Assembly: GCF_042138895.1 (NCBI RefSeq)
Contig: NZ_JBHIKW010000004.1
Span: 62,001-126,000, forward strand
Source: Cedecea selenatireducens
GTDB taxonomy: Bacteria; Pseudomonadota; Gammaproteobacteria; Enterobacterales; Enterobacteriaceae
DNA: 64,000 nt
Reading direction: 5' to 3'
The translations under genes and the position numbers were made by a program. The notes below the pieces were generated by a model. The model was given only the letters and a program-made list of their open reading frames with translations, did not search any database and was not told the origin of the DNA. Position 1 is the stretch's first letter, and every line of letters begins with the position of its first letter. Positions 59,647 through 64,000 of the stretch are shown here, piece after piece.

Positions 59647-60570
59647 ATGAGCGTACAGGTTTGGGTTCTTGGAGACGCGGTTGTCGACCTGCTTCCGGAC
59701 GGCAACGGCCGACTATTGCAATGCCCGGGTGGCGCGCCGGCCAACGTCGCCGTAGGCATTGCTCGCCTCGGCGGCAGCAGCGGATTTATCGGCCGCGTAG
59801 GGGACGATCCCTTTGGTCGTTTTATGCGGCAAACCCTTAAAGACGAAAACGTAAACATCGATTTTATGCGTCTGGATGCAGACCATAGAACCTCCACCGT
59901 GGTGGTCGATCTTGACGAGCACGGCGAACGAACGTTCACCTTCATGGTTCGCCCCGGTGCGGATTTATTCCTTGAATCGGGCGATATCCCGTCCTTCAGG
60001 CACCACCAGTGGCTGCACGTCTGCTCGATAGCCCTTAGCGCAGAGCCCAGCCGAAGCACCACGTTTTCAGCGATGGAGCAAATTAAAAAAGCCGGCGGCC
60101 AGGTGAGCTTTGACCCCAATATCCGCACCGATCTGTGGCACAACGCCGCCGAGCTTCAGGCATGCCTGATAAGAGCCTTGCTGCTGGCCGATGTCGTGAA
60201 GCTTTCCGTCGAAGAGCTGATTTTTATCAGCGGTAAAGCTGACCTTCGGGAAGGTATTACCGAGCTGGCCGGTCGCTATCAGATGAGCCTCCTGCTGGTG
60301 ACGCAGGGCAAGGATGGCGTGCTGGTCTACTACCGGGGGGAAATCTATCACTTTGAAGCCAGGCCCGTAGTTTGCGTGGACACCACCGGCGCGGGTGATG
60401 CCTTCGTCGCCGGGCTGCTCAGCGGCCTGGCGGCTCAGGGATTACCCGAAAGCGAACGGCAGCTGGCCGAGATTGTCGCTCAGGCGCAGCTTTGCGGCGC
60501 GCTGGCGACGACGGCGAAAGGCGCGATGACCGCCTTACCGCGTCGCGAGGAAGTCGAGCAGTCGCTGTAG
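59647..60570 (+). CDS. scrK: Fructokinase of the sucrose operon
   Basis: A 307-residue PfkB-family sugar kinase: VWVLGDAVVDLLP at the start, PGGAPANVAVGIARLGG near 29-45 (substrate), and DTTGAGDAFVAGLLSGL near 246-262 with the catalytic Asp. It phosphorylates free fructose released by ScrB from sucrose-6-phosphate. GGAG lies upstream of the ATG. It has its own ScrR-type operator and is followed by a regulated gap before scrY, as in the Klebsiella and pUR400 scr loci. Confidence 0.93.
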   Translation: MSVQVWVLGDAVVDLLPDGNGRLLQCPGGAPANVAVGIARLGGSSGFIGRVGDDPFGRFMRQTLKDENVNIDFMRLDADHRTSTVVVDLDEHGERTFTFMVRPGADLFLESGDIPSFRHHQWLHVCSIALSAEPSRSTTFSAMEQIKKAGGQVSFDPNIRTDLWHNAAELQACLIRALLLADVVKLSVEELIFISGKADLREGITELAGRYQMSLLLVTQGKDGVLVYYRGEIYHFEARPVVCVDTTGAGDAFVAGLLSGLAAQGLPESERQLAEIVAQAQLCGALATTAKGAMTALPRREEVEQSL

Positions 60571-60591
60571 CCGGGTAAAATATATTCTGAT

Positions 60592-60607
60592 TGTCGTGCC
60601 TGTCACA
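60592..60607 (+). promoter_or_regulatory. Weak candidate CRP site before scrY
   Basis: TGTCG-TGCCTG-TCACA matches the CRP core at 8 of 10 positions. It lies just upstream of the first scrY operator, a suitable position for catabolite activation. Confidence 0.4.
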
Positions 60608-60611
60608 TTTA

Positions 60612-60625
60612 CTAAATCGGTTTAG
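60612..60625. promoter_or_regulatory. ScrR-type operator 1 before scrY
   Basis: CTAAATCGGTTTAG differs from the perfect palindrome at 60672 by one base. The two sites are 60 bp apart. Confidence 0.75.
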
Positions 60626-60671
60626 CCAAATTCATTGCTTTCAGCATTCAGGCCTGGTTACCCTTTTTTGA

Positions 60672-60685
60672 CTAAACCGGTTTAG
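60672..60685. promoter_or_regulatory. ScrR-type operator 2 before scrY
   Basis: CTAAACCGGTTTAG is a perfect 14-bp palindrome 40-53 bp upstream of the scrY ATG and has the central CG of LacI-family operators. Repression by ScrR (gene not in the window) is expected. Confidence 0.85.
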
Positions 60686-60724
60686 CAAAATAACTGACAT
60701 TAGCCTCTCAGGGACACGACGAAC

Positions 60725-62242
60725 ATGTATCAGAAAAGCAAACTGGCGGTGATGATAGCGCTGCTGGTCGGCACGGCCTCCGTACAGGCCACCACGGATT
60801 TAAGCAGCATCGAATCACGCCTTGCGGCGATGGAACAGCGATTACAGGATGCAGAAAGCCGCGCTCAGGCGGCCGAGAAACGCGCAACCGTTGCCGAAAA
60901 TAAAGCTCAACAGCTCGCTTCCCAACAGCAACAAACTCAGGCGACGACCAAAGAAGTTGCTGAACGCACCGCCAGGCTGGAATCTAAAGCGGATAAACAA
61001 AATGGCTTTGAGTTCCACGGGTATGCGCGTTCAGGCCTGCTAATGAACGATTCTGCTTCCAGCAGCAAAAGCGGCCCTTATTTAACCCCCGCAGGGGAAA
61101 CCGGCGGCGCGGTAGGGCGCCTGGGTAACGAAGCGGATACCTACGTTGAGCTGAACCTGGAACATCGCCAGACGCTCGACAACGGCACAACCACCCGCTT
61201 TAAGGCCATGCTGGCTGACGGGCAAAAAACCTATAACGACTGGTCGGCAGACTCAAGCGACCTGAACATTCGCCAGGCTTTTGCCGAGCTGGGCAATCTG
61301 CCCGGTTTCGACGGCCCGCTTAAAGGCAGTACCTGGTGGGCAGGTAAGCGCTTTGACCGGGACAACTTCGACATTCACTGGCTCGACTCGGACGTGGTGT
61401 TCCTCGCGGGTACCGGCGGCGGCGTGTATGACGTGAAATGGAATGACGGCCTGCGCAGTAACTTTGCGGTCTATGGCCGTAACTTCGGCAACCTCGAGGA
61501 CACCGGCAACACCGTCCAGAACTATATGCTGACCATGAATCACTTTGCCGGGCCGTTCCAGCTGATGGTGACGGGGCTGCGGGCGAAAGACAACGACGAC
61601 CGCAAAGATGCAAACGGCGATCTGATTCAAAAAGAAGCGGCGAATACCGGCGTGCATACCCTGGTGGGGCTGCATAATGACAGCTTCTACGGCCTGCGCG
61701 AAGGTAGCGCCAAAACCGCGCTGCTTTACGGCCACGGCCTTGGGGCAGAGGTGAAGGGCATTGGCTCAGACGGCGCGCTGCTGTCGGAGGCAAATACCTG
61801 GCGCTTTGCGAGCTTTGGCGTGACGCCTATTGGCGGCGGCTGGCATATTGCCCCGGCATTGCTGGCACAAAGCAGTAAAGATCGCTACGTGAAGGGCGAC
61901 AGCTATCAGTGGGCGACGGTCAACGCGCGGCTTATTAAAGAGGTGACGCAAAACTTTGCCCTGGCCTTCGAGGGCAGCTATCAGTACATGGATCTTAAAC
62001 CCGAAGGTTACAAAGACCGCAATGCGGTCAACGGCAGCTTCTACAAGCTTACTTTCGCCCCAACGCTGAAGGCCGGCAGCATCGGCGACTTCTTCAGCCG
62101 CCCTGAACTGCGCCTGTTTGCCACCTGGATGGACTGGAGCAGCAAGCTGGACAAATACGCCGGCAATGACGCCTTCGGCAGCAGCGGCTTTAACGCCGGC
62201 GGAGAATGGAACTTTGGCGTTCAGATGGAAACCTGGTTTTAA
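60725..62242 (+). CDS. scrY: Sucrose porin
   Basis: A 505-residue outer membrane porin: signal peptide to about residue 22, then an N-terminal coiled coil at about 25-85 (rich in Ala/Glu/Gln, with repeated AAEKRATVAENKAQ-type heptads), then the 18-strand barrel (FEFHGYARSGLLMND near 95, WWAGKRFDRDNFDIHWLDSD near 207) ending in Trp-Phe. This is the ScrY length and order. It lets sucrose cross the outer membrane. A paralogue with the same layout is encoded at 31254-32759. Confidence 0.93.
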   Translation: MYQKSKLAVMIALLVGTASVQATTDLSSIESRLAAMEQRLQDAESRAQAAEKRATVAENKAQQLASQQQQTQATTKEVAERTARLESKADKQNGFEFHGYARSGLLMNDSASSSKSGPYLTPAGETGGAVGRLGNEADTYVELNLEHRQTLDNGTTTRFKAMLADGQKTYNDWSADSSDLNIRQAFAELGNLPGFDGPLKGSTWWAGKRFDRDNFDIHWLDSDVVFLAGTGGGVYDVKWNDGLRSNFAVYGRNFGNLEDTGNTVQNYMLTMNHFAGPFQLMVTGLRAKDNDDRKDANGDLIQKEAANTGVHTLVGLHNDSFYGLREGSAKTALLYGHGLGAEVKGIGSDGALLSEANTWRFASFGVTPIGGGWHIAPALLAQSSKDRYVKGDSYQWATVNARLIKEVTQNFALAFEGSYQYMDLKPEGYKDRNAVNGSFYKLTFAPTLKAGSIGDFFSRPELRLFATWMDWSSKLDKYAGNDAFGSSGFNAGGEWNFGVQMETWF

Positions 62243-62251
62243 CGAACTTGC

Positions 62252-62269
62252 CTCCCGCCGCGGCGGGAG
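62252..62269. other. Hairpin between scrY and scrA
   Basis: CTCCCGCC and GGCGGGAG form a perfect 8-bp stem with a 2-base gap, 10 bp after the scrY stop. No T-run follows, so it may protect the scrY message end or reduce read-through into scrA rather than end transcription. Confidence 0.55.
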
Positions 62270-62306
62270 AGCCACGAAATAACAATAAAGCGTTTAAGAG
62301 GTGTCT

Positions 62307-63677
62307 ATGGATTTCAATCACATTGCCCGCGAGCTGATTCCGCTGCTGGGCGGTAAAGAAAACATCGCCAGTGCGGCACACTGCGCCACCCGGCTGCGGC
62401 TGGTGCTGGTTGACGATGCGCTCGCAGACCAGCAGGCGATCGGCAAAATTGACGGGGTGAAGGGGTGTTTTCGCAATGCAGGGCAGATGCAGGTCATCTT
62501 CGGCACCGGCGTGGTCAACAAGGTGTATGCCGCGTTTATTCAGGCCGCAGGGATCGCGGAGTCCAGCAAGTCAGAGGCGGCTAATCTGGCGGCGAAAAAG
62601 CTGAACCCGTTCCAGCGCATAGCGCGTTTGCTGTCGAACATTTTTGTTCCCATCATCCCGGCCATTGTGGCCTCTGGTTTGCTGATGGGGCTGCTGGGGA
62701 TGGTGAAAACCTACGGCTGGGTTAGCCCGGACAACGCGCTCTATATCATGCTGGATATGTGCAGCTCCGCCGCGTTTATTATCCTGCCTATTCTGATTGG
62801 TTTTACGGCCGCCCGCGAGTTCGGCGGCAACCCTTATCTGGGCGCGACGCTGGGCGGGATTTTAACGCACCCGGCGTTAACCAACGCCTGGGGCGTGGCT
62901 GCCGGGTTCCACACCATGAACTTCTTCGGGCTGGAAGTGGCGATGATTGGCTACCAGGGCACGGTCTTCCCGGTGCTGCTGGCGGTGTGGTTTATGAGTA
63001 TTGTTGAAAAACAGCTCCGCCGCGTTATTCCCGATGCGTTAGACCTGATCCTGACCCCGTTCCTCACCGTCATTATTTCCGGTTTTATTGCGCTGCTGAT
63101 CATCGGCCCGGCCGGACGGGCGCTGGGTGACGGCATCTCGCTGGTACTCAGCACGCTCATTGCACATGCGGGCTGGCTCGCCGGTTTGCTCTTTGGCGGG
63201 CTGTATTCGGTGATTGTGATAACGGGCATCCACCACAGCTTCCACGCCATTGAGGCCGGGCTGCTGGGCAACCCGGCTATTGGCGTCAACTTCCTGCTGC
63301 CAATCTGGGCAATGGCCAACGTCGCGCAGGGCGGTGCCTGCCTGGCGGTGTGGTTTAAAACCCGGGACGCGAAAATCAAGGCCATCACGCTGCCCTCGGC
63401 GTTTTCGGCCATGTTAGGCATTACCGAGGCGGCCATCTTCGGTATCAACCTTCGCTTTGTTAAACCCTTTATTGCAGCGCTTATCGGTGGCGCCGCGGGC
63501 GGGGCCTGGGTGGTCTCCGTGCATGTCTACATGACGGCCGTGGGCTTAACCGCGCTGCCGGGCATGGCCATCGTGCAGGCCAGTTCGCTGGTGAATTACA
63601 TTATCGGCATGGTTATCGCCTTTGGCGTGGCGTTTTCTCTCTCGCTGCTGCTGAAATACAAAGCGGAGTCTGAATAA
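62307..63677 (+). CDS. scrA: Sucrose-specific PTS EIIBC
   Basis: A 456-residue PTS permease from ATG 62307 (AAGAGG upstream; the frame six bases longer would begin with GTG). EIIB with Cys26 in AHCATRLRLVL, then an EIIC domain with about ten TM segments including IVITGIHHSFHAIEAGL near 308. It is nearly the same as Klebsiella ScrA throughout. It takes up sucrose as sucrose-6-phosphate, using glucose EIIA. It is followed directly by scrB (TAATG overlap). Confidence 0.95.
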   Translation: MDFNHIARELIPLLGGKENIASAAHCATRLRLVLVDDALADQQAIGKIDGVKGCFRNAGQMQVIFGTGVVNKVYAAFIQAAGIAESSKSEAANLAAKKLNPFQRIARLLSNIFVPIIPAIVASGLLMGLLGMVKTYGWVSPDNALYIMLDMCSSAAFIILPILIGFTAAREFGGNPYLGATLGGILTHPALTNAWGVAAGFHTMNFFGLEVAMIGYQGTVFPVLLAVWFMSIVEKQLRRVIPDALDLILTPFLTVIISGFIALLIIGPAGRALGDGISLVLSTLIAHAGWLAGLLFGGLYSVIVITGIHHSFHAIEAGLLGNPAIGVNFLLPIWAMANVAQGGACLAVWFKTRDAKIKAITLPSAFSAMLGITEAAIFGINLRFVKPFIAALIGGAAGGAWVVSVHVYMTAVGLTALPGMAIVQASSLVNYIIGMVIAFGVAFSLSLLLKYKAESE

Positions 63678-64000
63678 TGACGTTAGATTCCCGCCTGCCC
63701 GCCATCTTACTGGCGGTAATGAAAGGCCAGCCAAAGGCCCTGCAGGATACCCACTACCCGCAGTGGCACCACGCCCCGGTGACCGGGTTAATGAACGATC
63801 CCAACGGATTCACCTGGTTTGCCGGGCGCTGGCACCTGTTTTATCAGTGGAACCCGCTGGCGGCCGACCACAAGTACAAGTGCTGGGGCCACTGGAGTTC
63901 GGCAGATTTAATGCAGTGGCGGCACGAGCCGCTGGCGCTGATGCCGGATGAAGATTACGACCGCAACGGCTGCTACTCAGGCAGCGCCGTAGATAACGCA
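63677..64000 (+). CDS. scrB: Sucrose-6-phosphate hydrolase, 3' end outside window
   Basis: The first 108 codons are present and the frame runs off the window end. The start ATG overlaps the scrA stop (TAATG). The GH32 signature HHAPVTGLMNDPNG with the nucleophile Asp is at about residues 31-44, followed by FYQWNPLAADHKYKCWGHWSS, which matches ScrB of Klebsiella. The enzyme splits sucrose-6-phosphate into glucose-6-phosphate and fructose. A scrR repressor gene would be expected beyond the window. Confidence 0.93.
   Translation, partial: MTLDSRLPAILLAVMKGQPKALQDTHYPQWHHAPVTGLMNDPNGFTWFAGRWHLFYQWNPLAADHKYKCWGHWSSADLMQWRHEPLALMPDEDYDRNGCYSGSAVDNA

Noticed and set aside
1..64000. tRNA, rRNA, CRISPR array, insertion sequence or prophage
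   Set aside because: I looked for cloverleaf-like stems with CCA ends, regular direct repeats with unique spacers, transposase or integrase motifs and terminal inverted repeats and found none that I could support by reading.

Overview
The window is chromosomal DNA from a member of the Enterobacteriaceae, of the Enterobacter/Klebsiella/Cedecea kind. Many proteins read as close orthologues of E. coli or Klebsiella proteins (LacZ/LacI, BetIBA/BetT, MaeA, TyrP, AnsP, PqqU, PptA, YdcH, YqfB, ScrKYAB). Others are typical of Klebsiella-like relatives and absent from E. coli K-12: the reverse transsulfuration pair mtcBC, a scr operon and a fasciclin/ECF-sigma module. I see no tRNA, rRNA, insertion sequence, CRISPR array or phage integrase. 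The window opens inside a gene (end of a type VI secretion effector) and closes inside one (scrB).

Layout. 1-1.9 kb: 3' end of a T6SS Tle1-like phospholipase followed by two tandem DUF2931 lipoproteins (probable immunity proteins). 1.9-10.2 kb: a minus-strand seven-gene operon (peptide-type ABC binding protein and two permeases, M20 peptidase-like protein, D-cysteine desulfhydrase-like enzyme, ornithine cyclodeaminase/mu-crystallin-like enzyme, tandem rhodanese) with a divergent GntR/FCD regulator. 10.4-13.3 kb: mtcC and mtcB (methionine-to-cysteine conversion) and an Rrf2 regulator, divergent from an NDH-2-like flavoprotein. 14.7-18.4 kb: yqfB, an SGNH-like protein, ydcH, yqjH and a yqjI-like gene. 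18.4-24.6 kb: pqqU and ansP flanking a fasciclin/ECF sigma/anti-sigma operon and a 565-bp structured GC-rich non-coding stretch. 24.8-29.7 kb: a small membrane or exported ORF followed by a MacA-MacB-NodT-type tripartite exporter. 29.8-31.2 kb: EamA transporter and a YjbR-like protein. 31.2-37.0 kb: a LacI-controlled alpha-glucoside PTS operon (regulator, GH13 hydrolase, EIIBC, porin). 37.1-41.4 kb: lacZ and lacI with recognisable operator and CRP site but no lacY. 41.6-44.5 kb: nhoA, a small secreted peptide, an HD-domain protein and a GlxA-type regulator. 44.5-50.7 kb: betT and betIBA. 50.7-57.6 kb: pptA, a small P-loop kinase-like protein, a siderophore receptor with its binding protein, tyrP and a second binding protein. 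57.7-59.4 kb: maeA. 59.6-64 kb: scrK-scrY-scrA-scrB (partial) with three ScrR-type operators.

How the genes work together. From 1.9 to 13.3 kb nearly everything concerns reduced sulfur. One operon appears able to import a small peptide-like or amino-acid-conjugate compound and release sulfur from it; the neighbouring mtcBC pair recycles methionine/homocysteine sulfur to cysteine. I regard the import/catabolism operon as the best candidate for an incompletely described system: it has no ATPase gene, and its M20 protein lacks two usual metal ligands. The other main themes are alpha- and beta-glucoside use (three sugar loci with readable LacI-family operators), osmoprotection by choline oxidation, and iron-siderophore uptake with a strong Fur box.
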